A DNA stretch of 43,045 nt from Bergeyella porcorum (GTDB lineage: Bacteria; Bacteroidota; Bacteroidia; Flavobacteriales; Weeksellaceae): assembly GCF_042427575.1 (NCBI RefSeq), contig NZ_JBHMFD010000020.1:1-43045 (forward strand). The letters run 5' to 3'. The position numbers were made by a program, and so were the translations under genes. The notes under the pieces were generated by a model that did no database searches, was not told the origin of the DNA, and saw only the letters and a program-made list of their open reading frames with translations. How positions within the stretch are numbered: position 1 is the stretch's first letter; the number at the start of each line of letters is the position of its first letter. Of this stretch, positions 6,159-13,632 are shown in pieces.

Positions 6159-6248
6159 AGTTAAACATTTTCTAATAAAAAAACACTCTTTTCGAGAGTG
6201 CAAATATATAAATTATTTTTAATGTTTAACTAATACAAGTTAAACATT
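6159..6248 (-). promoter_or_regulatory. Operator-promoter region of the element operon
   Basis: In minus-strand order: palindromic operator AATGTTTAACT-N6-AGTTAAACATT (6221-6248), TATATTTG -7 box (6201-6208), hairpin CACTCT/AGAGTG (6184-6200) followed by seven Ts, then a third half-site (6159-6169) before the ATG at 6143. The operator abuts the stop of the upstream gene (6249). Confidence 0.65.
6177..6200 (-). terminator. Hairpin with T run immediately after the promoter
   Basis: CACTCTCGAAAAGAGTG followed by seven Ts on the minus strand. It would end transcripts from the upstream 234-aa gene, while transcripts starting at the adjacent promoter would lack part of the 5' stem arm and could escape termination. 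Confidence 0.65.
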
Positions 6249-6953
6249 TTATTTTGTTGCATATTTATTTATCATATAGTAGTCAAAACTATCATTATAC
6301 ATATCAAAAAAATTCTCATACTTATCTTTTAAAACCATATTTTTTTTACTTCCTTTAATATACCATTCAAAAGCGTCTAAAGAACGATAGAAAAAAGATT
6401 TATTTATATCTTGTATAACATCGGGGATATTTTTAACGCCTTGTTTTTTTAATATTTCCTTTGCTTTTGTTTGATTTTCTCTATTAAAGTAATCATATAA
6501 AGTAACGGTTTTCAAGGCTGATAATTCTATTTTTATAGTGTCTATTTCCATACCTGCACTATTAGCATTTTTATGATATATGTTTACCGTTTCTTTATTA
6601 TCAAATCTAAAACATTCATTGTCTATTTTCCATATATCTATTGTATTAGAAAAGTTTATAAATGCTGTTAAAAATGCAGTATCAAAGTCTTGTAATTCAG
6701 ATATGATAATTTCAGATATAATATTTATAGACGAAATTTCATTTTCTATCATCTTTATATCCTCACTATTTTCAGAATTAAAAATTTCCTCAAAATCATT
6801 CTCTGTATAATATTCATCAAACATCAATGATTTTAATTTCGTTGTTCTTCTTTTTGCTGTTATAAGTACATAGATAGTATAATAATTTTGCTTATTTATA
6901 ACATAAGGTTTCAAGTTTGTATTTAGAAAATGTTTAATTGTTATTTTACTCAT
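6249..6953 (-). CDS. Hypothetical protein of the accessory element, 234 aa
   Basis: The first ~55 residues (MSKITIKHFLNTNLKPYVIN; YTIYVLITAKRRTTKLKS) resemble the arm-binding N-terminal domain of flavobacterial tyrosine recombinases. The rest is acidic and helical and has no R-H-R-Y catalytic set. It could be a recombinase-derived DNA-binding protein, a truncated integrase or an unrelated protein. Its own promoter lies at 6974-6981, with a half-site related to the element operator between the promoter elements. It is monocistronic: a terminator hairpin follows, after the next promoter. It lies nearest to the right inverted repeat, where an integrase would be expected. Confidence 0.6.
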   Translation of the reverse strand: MSKITIKHFLNTNLKPYVINKQNYYTIYVLITAKRRTTKLKSLMFDEYYTENDFEEIFNSENSEDIKMIENEISSINIISEIIISELQDFDTAFLTAFINFSNTIDIWKIDNECFRFDNKETVNIYHKNANSAGMEIDTIKIELSALKTVTLYDYFNRENQTKAKEILKKQGVKNIPDVIQDINKSFFYRSLDAFEWYIKGSKKNMVLKDKYENFFDMYNDSFDYYMINKYATK

Positions 6954-6973
6954 TGTGGTAATTTTTAATAATA

Positions 6974-7000
6974 CAAAGATACTAAAATTAGTAAAACATT
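6974..7000 (-). promoter_or_regulatory. Promoter and candidate operator of the 234-aa gene
   Basis: TATCTTTG -7 box (6974-6981, minus strand). AGTAAAACATT at 6990-7000 matches the operator half-site AGTTAAACATT at 10 of 11 positions and lies just upstream of the box, where bound repressor would block polymerase. Confidence 0.5.
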
Positions 7001-7210
7001 AGTTTTGTGTTTGTGTTTTGTTTTCAATAGACAAAGCACGATAAAATAACAGGGTTTTATAGAAAAAATCAATATATTATATAATTAATTGAAAATCAGT
7101 AATTTATGCTATTTTGTTACCCAGTTGTTACCCAAAAATTTTAGAAGCTTATAAAATATTGTTTTTCAATTAGTTGCAAAGGGTTTATTATAGTTCCCTA
7201 CGGGCTACTT
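7001..7210. other. Gene-free segment with the right inverted repeat
   Basis: AT-rich, no gene. It contains the right copy of the 25-bp inverted repeat (7112-7136) and CAATATTTTATAA on the minus strand (7148-7160). GTTCCCTACGGGCTACTT (7192-7209) looks like a fragment of a tRNA 3' end (T-arm/acceptor strand) but lacks the T-loop and the rest of a tRNA. It may be an old attachment site. Confidence 0.4.
7112..7136. repeat. Right copy of the 25-bp inverted repeat
   Basis: Reverse complement of 953-977 with one mismatch. It contains TGTTACCCA twice. It lies outside the last element gene and before the housekeeping terminator at 7211. Confidence 0.6.
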
Positions 7211-7245
7211 AAAAACCTTCAGATTTTATCTGGAGGTTTTTTATT
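7211..7245 (+). terminator. Intrinsic terminator at the element/housekeeping boundary
   Basis: Stem AAAAACCTTCAGAT / ATCTGGAGGTTTTTT with one G-T pair. It has A and T runs on both sides, so it can act in both directions. No plus-strand gene precedes it, which suggests that the gene it once served was displaced. Confidence 0.8.
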
Positions 7246-7316
7246 TTTAAAGAGAAATTTTGTAAAAATTTGATTACGCTCTTACACTGTTTCTTTTTAT
7301 ATGGAAAATAAAATCT

Positions 7317-7324
7317 TATTTTTG
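7317..7324 (+). promoter_or_regulatory. -7 promoter box of trpS
   Basis: TATTTTTG, 26 bp upstream of the trpS ATG. No exact -33 TTTG. Confidence 0.55.
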
Positions 7325-7350
7325 TACACTTTTATTTTAAAACATATAGA

Positions 7351-8319
7351 ATGTCTAGAATACTTACAGGAATACAAGCAACGGGAACTCCGCATTTAGG
7401 AAATCTACTCGGAGCTATCATCCCAGCGATAGAACTCTCCAAGCAATCAGACAATGAGAGTTTCCTTTTTATTGCCAATATGCATACTTTGACGCAAATA
7501 AAAAATGCTGATGATTTAAGAAGGAACACCTACGAAATAGCTGCAGCTTGGTTAGCTTGTGGCCTAGATACAGATAAAACTTATTTTTACAGACAAAGTG
7601 ATATCCCCGAAGTATGTGAGCTCTCTTGGTATTTATCTTGCTTTTTTCCGTATCAACGGCTGACTTTGGCACATTCTTTCAAGGATAAAGCAGATAGACT
7701 AGATGATGTGAATGTAGGACTTTTCACTTACCCTATTCTAATGGCTGCAGATATTTTGCTATATGATGCAGAGATAGTACCAGTGGGAAAAGACCAACTG
7801 CAACACTTGGAAATGGCAAGAGGTGTTGGTGCTAGGTTTAATCATCAGATGGGAGATGTATTTGTACTTCCACAAGCGGAACTTCAAGAATCTACTAAGT
7901 ATGTACCAGGTACTGATGGCAATAAAATGTCTAAATCTAGAGGTAATATCATCAATGTTTTCTTGCCAGAAAAGCAATTGAAAAAGCAGATTATGTCCAT
8001 AGAGACAGATTCTACACCATTAGAAGAACCTAAAAATCCTGATACCTGCAAAGTTTTCACCATTTATTCTTTGATAGCTACCACAGCAGAGACAGCAGTA
8101 CTTCGAGAAAAATATTTGGCTGGTAATTTTGGCTATGGTCACGCAAAAACAGAATTACTTCATCTAATTTTGGAAAGGTTCAAAAAGGAAAGAGAAATCT
8201 TTGATTACTATATGAATCATTTGGACGAATTAGAAGCTAAACTACAAGAAGGAGCGGCTAAAACTCGCCCTATTGCAGCTGAAACACTGAAAAGAGTAAG
8301 AGAAAGTTTGGGGATGTAA
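7351..8319 (+). CDS. trpS: Tryptophanyl-tRNA synthetase
   Basis: 322 residues, normal length for bacterial TrpRS. A class I synthetase that charges tRNA-Trp in the cytoplasm. The HIGH-type signature appears as TGTPHLGNLLGA (residues 12-23) and the KMSKS signature as GNKMSKSRGN (about 190-199). The family's conserved FTYPILMAADILLYDA and VGKDQLQHLEMAR segments lie between. It has its own TAnnTTTG promoter and an intrinsic terminator nine bases after the stop, so it is monocistronic. It is the first housekeeping gene to the right of the accessory region. Confidence 0.98.
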   Translation: MSRILTGIQATGTPHLGNLLGAIIPAIELSKQSDNESFLFIANMHTLTQIKNADDLRRNTYEIAAAWLACGLDTDKTYFYRQSDIPEVCELSWYLSCFFPYQRLTLAHSFKDKADRLDDVNVGLFTYPILMAADILLYDAEIVPVGKDQLQHLEMARGVGARFNHQMGDVFVLPQAELQESTKYVPGTDGNKMSKSRGNIINVFLPEKQLKKQIMSIETDSTPLEEPKNPDTCKVFTIYSLIATTAETAVLREKYLAGNFGYGHAKTELLHLILERFKKEREIFDYYMNHLDELEAKLQEGAAKTRPIAAETLKRVRESLGM

Positions 8320-8327
8320 AGAGCATA

Positions 8328-8353
8328 AAGTCAGAAAATATTCTGGCTTTTTT
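8328..8353 (+). terminator. trpS terminator
   Basis: Stem AAGTCAGAA / TTCTGGCTT (one G-T pair), loop AATA, then a T run. Confidence 0.8.
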
Positions 8354-8393
8354 CTTTATGAAAAATGAATACTTCAATATAGACTTTGTTTTG

Positions 8394-8401
8394 TATCTTT
8401 G
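8394..8401 (+). promoter_or_regulatory. -7 promoter box of aroQ
   Basis: TATCTTTG, 14 bp before the ATG at 8416. This gives a very short leader and supports that start over the in-frame ATG at 8386. Confidence 0.6.
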
Positions 8402-8415
8402 GAAAAATAAATACG

Positions 8416-8826
8416 ATGAAATTACTAATAGTAAACGGAGCCAATCTAAATCTTTTAGGAACTCGCGAACCTGAAATCTACGGGACAACCTCAATGGAAG
8501 ATGCCATACTAAGCTTAAAAACAGAGTTCCCGAATATATCGATAGATTATTTCCAATCTAACCACGAAGGTGAAATTATTGATCGCTTACAGAATAACGA
8601 TTTTGATGCTCTAATCATCAATCCTGGAGCATTTACGCATTACTCTTATGCCATTGCTGACTGTCTTAAAAACATTCAAAGAAAGAAGATAGAAGTCCAT
8701 ATCAGCAATATCTATCAACGCGAAGCCTTTCGGCAAAAAAGTGTAACTGCTGCTTATACAGATGGTTTAATCTCTGGATTTGGCGTGGGCGGATATAGAT
8801 TAGCAGTATTATCATTATTAAAATAA
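8416..8826 (+). CDS. aroQ: Type II 3-dehydroquinate dehydratase
   Basis: 136 residues from MKLLIVNGANLNLLG. Catalyses dehydration of 3-dehydroquinate to 3-dehydroshikimate in the shikimate pathway, usually as a dodecamer. Conserved elements are NGANLNLLG, REPEIYG with the catalytic tyrosine at about residue 22, the NPGAFTHYS substrate loop and EVHISNIYQREAFR with the catalytic histidine. I chose the start at 8416 because the promoter box (8394-8401) lies between it and the earlier in-frame ATG. It is monocistronic, followed by the tRNA gene. Confidence 0.97.
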   Translation: MKLLIVNGANLNLLGTREPEIYGTTSMEDAILSLKTEFPNISIDYFQSNHEGEIIDRLQNNDFDALIINPGAFTHYSYAIADCLKNIQRKKIEVHISNIYQREAFRQKSVTAAYTDGLISGFGVGGYRLAVLSLLK

Positions 8827-8855
8827 ACAAAAAAATAAAATTTATAGTCTAAAAA

Positions 8856-8886
8856 TTTGTTATTAAGATAAAAAGTTGTACATTTG
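8856..8886 (+). promoter_or_regulatory. Full Bacteroidota promoter for the tRNA
   Basis: TTTG (8856-8859), exactly 19 bp spacer, TACATTTG (8879-8886): a textbook match to the Bacteroidota primary sigma consensus, 12 bp upstream of the tRNA. Confidence 0.85.
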
Positions 8887-8897
8887 CACCACAATAC

Positions 8898-8970
<73 letters not shown>

Positions 8971-8978
8971 CTAAGTAA

Positions 8979-9007
8979 GAGAATCAAGAAATTGGTTCTC
9001 TTTTTTT
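8979..9007 (+). terminator. tRNA terminator
   Basis: Stem GAGAATCA / TGGTTCTC (one G-T pair) followed by seven Ts. Confidence 0.8.
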
Positions 9008-9068
9008 ATTGAGAAAAACGAAAATCCCCTCTCTTTTGGGAGAAGGGATTAGGTTGAAGAGGTGCAGA

Positions 9069-10586
9069 TTAGTTTGGCATTTTAAAGCCACGGGTATAGA
9101 TTCTGCCGTACTCATCTATGAATTTTATTTGTACATTACCTCTGAAGTTTGAAAGGATTTTATCAATGTCTTTCTGTGAATTAACTGGTTTTCCATTAAT
9201 TTCTGTGATGATATAATTTTCATACACACCAATTTTGGATAGCTCTCCGCCATCAGATACGCTTCTTACCATTACACCACTATTAAGACCGTATCTCGTT
9301 TTGAAATTCTCGCTAAGCTCTTCCACTTCACCGCCTATTTTTTCAGCAACGGATAGGTCGGCTTTCGTTCTGGTAGAAGTGTTTCCTTTTTGGTCTTTCA
9401 GCGTAACGCGGGCATTGTCCTCTTTACCATTTCTTAGATAAGTTACAGTCACCACATCACCTGGTCTTTTGCTTCCCACAGCCACAGATAAATCTGAGTA
9501 GTCTGATATGGATTGATTATCGATTTTAGTAATAACATCACCTTTTCTTAGTCCTGCATCTTCGGCACCACTATTATCGCTAATGTTGATGACATACATC
9601 CCTTGTCCTACTTTGATATTGGTTTTAAACTCTTTGTTGTAGGCTTCCACCTGTTGCTGATTGGATAGGTCTAAGGTGCTAACGCCAAGGAAACCTCTCT
9701 GTACCAATCCAAATTTCTTGATATCCTCTACAATCTTTCTTGCCAAGTTGGAAGGTACTGCAAATCCGTATCCAGAGTAGTATCCCGTAGGCGAAGCAAT
9801 GGCAGAGTTGATTCCAATAAGATCTCCATTGGTATTCACCAAAGCACCACCAGAGTTTCCTTGGTTAATGGCGGCATCGGTTTGCAAGAAACTTTCAATA
9901 GGGTTGGTGGCAGAACCCTGTCCAGACAAAATGCCAATGCCTCTTCCTTTTGCGGAGATAATCCCTGCTGTAGCGGTAGAGTTGAGCCCTAGTGGGTTTC
10001 CTACGGCTAGTACCCATTGTCCCACTTCCACCAAATCAGAATTGGCAAAGTTGAGGTAAGGTAAGCCTTTTTCTTCTATTTTCAGTAGTGAGATATCTGT
10101 ATTAGGGTCGGTACCTACTAGCGTTGCGATATAAGATTTCTTATTGCTGAGTACCACTTCCAGTTTATTAGCTCCTGCTACTACGTGGTTATTAGAGATG
10201 ATATAGCCATCTGGGGAGATGATAACCCCCGAACCCATTCCGCTTGGTACATTATCAGGCTTCTGCTGTTGTTGTCTGTTACGGCTAGGATTTCCAAAAA
10301 ACCATTCGTAAATATCCATTTCAGAACTTGCACTAGCTGTTCTACTTTTATAATTTTTAATCGTAACTACGGCAGGTACGGTAGTTTTAGCTGCTTTGGT
10401 AAAATCTTGTCCAGCTCCAGAGACACTGACATTAGTTATTGGGGTTTCTACAGCTTGACTAAAATAGGAATAATCCTGATTGTTGGCATCGTTTCTTTCT
10501 GCTAATTGGATGCCTCCAAAAACCGTTGCTCCTGATACCACGCCTACTAAGGCGTAAGGTAATAGTTTTTTTAAGTTGTTATTCAT
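9069..10586 (-). CDS. Periplasmic serine protease HtrA/DegP family (Do-like)
   Basis: 505 residues: an N-terminal signal anchor (KKLLPYALVGVVSGATVFGG), a trypsin-like protease domain at about 70-290 and two PDZ domains (about 300-400 and 415-500). The catalytic triad is visible as H134 (ISNNHVV), D164 (NTDISLL) and S245 (NQGNSGGAL). DegP/DegQ-type proteins degrade or refold misfolded envelope proteins. An insertion with a QQQQ run (about residues 100-112) sits in the LA-loop region. The promoter is TATATTTG at 10644-10651. It is monocistronic, between the tRNA and the divergent U32 gene. Confidence 0.96.
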   Translation of the reverse strand: MNNNLKKLLPYALVGVVSGATVFGGIQLAERNDANNQDYSYFSQAVETPITNVSVSGAGQDFTKAAKTTVPAVVTIKNYKSRTASASSEMDIYEWFFGNPSRNRQQQQKPDNVPSGMGSGVIISPDGYIISNNHVVAGANKLEVVLSNKKSYIATLVGTDPNTDISLLKIEEKGLPYLNFANSDLVEVGQWVLAVGNPLGLNSTATAGIISAKGRGIGILSGQGSATNPIESFLQTDAAINQGNSGGALVNTNGDLIGINSAIASPTGYYSGYGFAVPSNLARKIVEDIKKFGLVQRGFLGVSTLDLSNQQQVEAYNKEFKTNIKVGQGMYVINISDNSGAEDAGLRKGDVITKIDNQSISDYSDLSVAVGSKRPGDVVTVTYLRNGKEDNARVTLKDQKGNTSTRTKADLSVAEKIGGEVEELSENFKTRYGLNSGVMVRSVSDGGELSKIGVYENYIITEINGKPVNSQKDIDKILSNFRGNVQIKFIDEYGRIYTRGFKMPN

Positions 10587-10643
10587 ATAGGGTTTATTTT
10601 TATTAGATAAGTTTTATTTAATATTGTTCTATAATTTGATAAA

Positions 10644-10651
10644 CAAATATA
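10644..10651 (-). promoter_or_regulatory. -7 promoter box of htrA
   Basis: TATATTTG on the minus strand, 57 bp before the htrA start. No consensus -33 and no obvious envelope-stress motif is recognisable. Confidence 0.55.
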
Positions 10652-10802
10652 ATGCTAAATGAGTACATAAAAGAAGAGTAATGCTTGGGTTTTAACTAAA
10701 ATTTAACAAGAAGATTTTAATTTTATAATATTTTAGCAGAATTTGGGCGGTGGATTAGATTAAAAGCACATCACCTCTTCACGGACAATTGAAACGCAAT
10801 GC

Positions 10803-10831
10803 TTTGGTTTCATAATTAAAGCTTATCTTTG
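10803..10831 (+). promoter_or_regulatory. Promoter of the U32 gene
   Basis: TTTG (10803-10806), 17-bp spacer, TATCTTTG (10824-10831), 22 bp before the ATG. Confidence 0.65.
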
Positions 10832-10853
10832 CACCAAATTTTTTCAGAAACCA

Positions 10854-12101
10854 ATGACAAAAAGCGGCAAAATAGAATTGATGTCTCCTGCGGGAGATTT
10901 TACTTCCTTACAAGCAGCCTTAGATAATGGGGCAGATTCCGTTTACTTCGGAGTAGAGCAGCTCAATATGAGGGCAAGAGCATCGATGAATTTCACCATT
11001 GATGACCTGCCTGAAATCTCCCGAAGATGCCAAGAAAAAGGCGTGAGAACCTACCTTACGCTCAATACCATTATCTATGATCACGACCTTTCCATCATTA
11101 AAACCCTTTTGGATAAAGCGAAAGCTGCTAATCTTACGGCGGTAATCGCAATGGATCAAGCGGTGATTGCCTATGCAAGACAAATCGGGATGGAAGTGCA
11201 TATCTCTACGCAAATTAATATCACCAATATTGAAACGGTGCGTTTCTACGCAATGTTTGCTGATACAATGGTAATGAGCCGTGAGTTGAGCATTAGCCAA
11301 ATTAAAAAAATCTGCGACCAGATAGAAAAAGAACAAATCAAAGGGCCATCTGGCAATTTGGTGGAAATTGAAATTTTTGGTCACGGAGCCTTGTGTATGG
11401 CGGTTTCTGGGAAGTGTTACCTAAGCTTGCATTCTCATAACTCCTCGGCAAATAGAGGGGCGTGCAAGCAAAACTGCCGTAAAAAATATACGGTGATAGA
11501 CCAAGAATCTGGCTTTGAAATAGAGCTGGATAATGAGTATATGATGTCACCAAAAGACCTTTGTACCATTGGGTTTTTAGATGAAATCATCAACGCTGGA
11601 GTAAAGGTACTGAAGGTAGAAGGAAGAGGAAGAGCACCAGAATATGTAGCAACGGTAACGAAATGCTACCGAGAAGCCATTGATGCTATTGCTGATGGTA
11701 CTTTCAGCCAAGAGAAAGTGGCAGAATGGATGAAACAATTGGAAGCCGTGTACAACAGAGGGTTTTGGAGTGGCTATTATCTGGGGCAAGAGTTGGGCGA
11801 GTGGTCTCCAAACCCAGGTTCTAATGCTACACAAAAGAAAGTCTATATCGGGAAAGGAAGACATTTCTATCCCAAGTCCAATATTTCTGAGTTTTTAATT
11901 GAAGCATACGACCTTTCCGTGGGAGATAGAGTCTTGATACAAGGGCCTACTACAGGTTCTCAGGAAATGGAAATCAAGGAAATAATGGTAGATGGCAAAG
12001 GAATGCAAGATAAAGCGACTAAGTCTGATGTCATCACCTTCAAAACTGAGTTCCGTGTAAGACCAAGCGATAAGTTGTATAAAATTGTAAAAGCAGAATA
12101 G
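10854..12101 (+). CDS. U32 peptidase-family protein, probable tRNA/rRNA hydroxylase (TrhP/RlhA-like)
   Basis: 415 residues. The N-terminal TIM-barrel-like region begins IELMSPAGDFTSLQAALDNG and the U32 signature region lies around EIFGHGALCMAVSGKCYLS. Four cysteines, C181, C188, C204 and C237, follow the spacing of the [4Fe-4S] ligands known in UbiU/TrhP/RlhA proteins. Family members hydroxylate tRNA uridine-34 (TrhP) or 23S rRNA (RlhA) rather than act as peptidases. The exact target cannot be told from the sequence. A ferredoxin starts 80 bp downstream on the same strand, a plausible electron donor for an Fe-S hydroxylase. It has its own promoter. Confidence 0.85.
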   Translation: MTKSGKIELMSPAGDFTSLQAALDNGADSVYFGVEQLNMRARASMNFTIDDLPEISRRCQEKGVRTYLTLNTIIYDHDLSIIKTLLDKAKAANLTAVIAMDQAVIAYARQIGMEVHISTQINITNIETVRFYAMFADTMVMSRELSISQIKKICDQIEKEQIKGPSGNLVEIEIFGHGALCMAVSGKCYLSLHSHNSSANRGACKQNCRKKYTVIDQESGFEIELDNEYMMSPKDLCTIGFLDEIINAGVKVLKVEGRGRAPEYVATVTKCYREAIDAIADGTFSQEKVAEWMKQLEAVYNRGFWSGYYLGQELGEWSPNPGSNATQKKVYIGKGRHFYPKSNISEFLIEAYDLSVGDRVLIQGPTTGSQEMEIKEIMVDGKGMQDKATKSDVITFKTEFRVRPSDKLYKIVKAE

Positions 12102-12152
12102 ACAGCCCCTAAATATGGATAAAGGGCGTTTAAAACTAATTAATAACACATT

Positions 12153-12178
12153 TCTCCCCTTTGGGGGACAGGGGGATA
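12153..12178. repeat. Fragment of a G/C-rich palindromic repeat before the ferredoxin start
   Basis: CTCCCCTTTGGGGGACAGGG stands out in an AT-rich spacer. It matches the CTCCCCTTTGGGGACGGGGG segment inside ileS (22504-22523), which indicates a dispersed palindromic element. It ends two bases before the ferredoxin ATG. Confidence 0.7.
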
Positions 12179-12180
12179 TT

Positions 12181-12411
12181 ATGGTAATCATTACTTTACA
12201 AAGGGATAAATGTATTGGGTGCAACTATTGTGCGGAGTTTGCCCCAGAATATTTTAGAATGTCTAAGAAAGATGGTAAATCGGTATTGCTGAAATCTACC
12301 GATAAGAAAGGTTTTTTTACATTAAAAACGCCTATTCCCGATGCTTTTGAGCCTTGCGATAAGGCAGCAAAAGCGTGTCCTGTGAAGATTATCTCGGTGA
12401 AAGAGGTTTAA
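12181..12411 (+). CDS. [4Fe-4S] single-cluster ferredoxin
   Basis: 76 residues from MVIITLQRDKCIGCNYC. Cluster ligands C11, C14 and C17 come from CIGCNYC, and the last from the C-terminal ACPVKIISV motif, with an extra Cys in EPCDKAAKAC. The length and layout fit one-cluster ferredoxins that carry electrons in the cytoplasm. The open frame extends upstream to 12115 through the palindromic repeat, but the canonical N-terminus starts at 12181. It lies downstream of the U32 Fe-S protein in the same orientation, suggesting a functional pair. A weak hairpin follows. Confidence 0.9.
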   Translation: MVIITLQRDKCIGCNYCAEFAPEYFRMSKKDGKSVLLKSTDKKGFFTLKTPIPDAFEPCDKAAKACPVKIISVKEV

Positions 12412-12427
12412 AAATTGAATAAAATTC

Positions 12428-12460
12428 AAACAGTTTCATATTTGGATCTGTTTTTTTTAT
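12428..12460 (+). terminator. Weak terminator after the ferredoxin
   Basis: AAACAG / CTGTTT stem with a 14-base loop and a run of eight Ts. The stem is short, but it is correctly placed. Confidence 0.5.
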
Positions 12461-12479
12461 TTTAGCAAGAAAATAGATG

Positions 12480-12487
12480 TATATTTG
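12480..12487 (+). promoter_or_regulatory. -7 promoter box of the 5-FTHF cyclo-ligase gene
   Basis: TATATTTG, 39 bp before the ATG at 12527. No -33 TTTG. Confidence 0.5.
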
Positions 12488-12526
12488 AGTGTACTATCAA
12501 AAAAAAATTAAATAAAAATAATTCTA

Positions 12527-13099
12527 ATGACGAAGCCTGAACTCCGAAAGCTTTATCTCGAAAAAAGAAATGCTCTATCACAAGAGGAATGCGAAATAAA
12601 GTCTAAAAAGATTGCTGAAAATTTTATTTTACAATTTAATCCTATTGAAAAACAGAAAGTTCATTGTTTTTTACCGATTGAGAAATTCAACGAGATTCAA
12701 ACAAGATTTATCATTAATGCCTGCTGGGAAAGAGGTGTTGAGGTGTATATTCCCAAGATGGTAGGTGGAAAATTGATTTCCGTTTTATATACTTCAGAAA
12801 CTCTTTTGGTACAAAATAAATGGGGCATCTGGGAACCCGTGAGCAATGAGGATGCTGGTGAACATCAATTTGATATTGTAGTTACACCGTTGCTTTATTG
12901 TGATCGTCAAGGGAATAGAGTAGGATATGGCAAAGGTTTTTACGATGGATTGTTTGCGTCTATTAGCCCCCAAAGCAAAAAGGTGGGCATTTCCTATTTC
13001 CCACCTTCTTATGCAATATCCGATCTCCGAGCGGAGGACATTCCTTTGGATTATCTGGTAACGCCCGATGAGGTGCTGTCTTTCGCTGGGGCTTTATAA
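12527..13099 (+). CDS. 5-formyltetrahydrofolate cyclo-ligase
   Basis: 190 residues, usual for the family. Converts 5-formyl-THF to 5,10-methenyl-THF with ATP, returning folate to the one-carbon pool. The N-terminal helix carries the basic LRKLYLEKRNALS segment. The phosphate/ATP-binding motif RVGYGKGFYDG (about residues 130-140) is intact, followed by the family's PLDYLVTPDEV near the C-terminus. The 3' end overlaps by 49 bp the convergent gene on the other strand, so the two transcripts would be complementary at their ends. Confidence 0.93.
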   Translation: MTKPELRKLYLEKRNALSQEECEIKSKKIAENFILQFNPIEKQKVHCFLPIEKFNEIQTRFIINACWERGVEVYIPKMVGGKLISVLYTSETLLVQNKWGIWEPVSNEDAGEHQFDIVVTPLLYCDRQGNRVGYGKGFYDGLFASISPQSKKVGISYFPPSYAISDLRAEDIPLDYLVTPDEVLSFAGAL

Positions 13100-13632
13100 A
13101 AATTGAGAAAGTAGAATTTAAACTCTTTTTTGAATTGGATAGGCGTGGAAATGAGTGCAAACTGGGCATTTCTTGGAAAAGTGCCAATGGACTTGTGATT
13201 GCTGAAATATTCTACATCAAATTGTGCAAAGTCCAAAGTATCCTGACCCTTAAAGGTTTTGTAAACTTCGATATTATTGATTTTGGCTCGATGGACTTTA
13301 AGGCTTTCAAGCTCTTTTAATAGTGGTTTCAGAGCCAAGGTATCGGGGTTCAGAAAATAGTTTTTCATCTGTGCATACATCACAGAGTCTATCTCGGTAT
13401 CTTTATTTCCAGAGCTGTAGAGTACCGACAAATCTAGCAATTCTTGTATTTTCTGCTTCGTAATGCTATTGATGGCTTGGGCACTATCCATCTTTGTAGA
13501 AGGATAAGATTTCTGATTGTTATTATACTTGATTTGCTCTAGAGATAAGGCACTCTCTTCCTTTTTGCAAGCGTATAGTAGAAGAATAGCTATGATTATG
13601 AATATATTACGGATGTTGTTCATCATCTTCAT
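13051..13632 (-). CDS. Hypothetical lipoprotein, 193 aa
   Basis: The N-terminal hydrophobic stretch IFIIIAILLLYACKK has a lipobox with Cys at about residue 22, so it is probably a lipoprotein. The rest is helical and polar, with no recognised enzyme motif. The size and pattern resemble small flavobacterial lipoproteins of the DUF4296 type, but I cannot confirm this. It overlaps the upstream 377-aa membrane protein gene by 26 bp, implying coupled translation. Two further ATGs follow the first within four codons. The 3' end overlaps the convergent cyclo-ligase gene. Confidence 0.75.
   Translation of the reverse strand: MKMMNNIRNIFIIIAILLLYACKKEESALSLEQIKYNNNQKSYPSTKMDSAQAINSITKQKIQELLDLSVLYSSGNKDTEIDSVMYAQMKNYFLNPDTLALKPLLKELESLKVHRAKINNIEVYKTFKGQDTLDFAQFDVEYFSNHKSIGTFPRNAQFALISTPIQFKKEFKFYFLNFYKAPAKDSTSSGVTR

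Noticed and set aside
7192..7209. tRNA gene at the element edge
   Set aside because: Only a stretch resembling the T-arm/acceptor 3' half is present; no D-arm, anticodon arm or intact T-loop, so it is at most a remnant.
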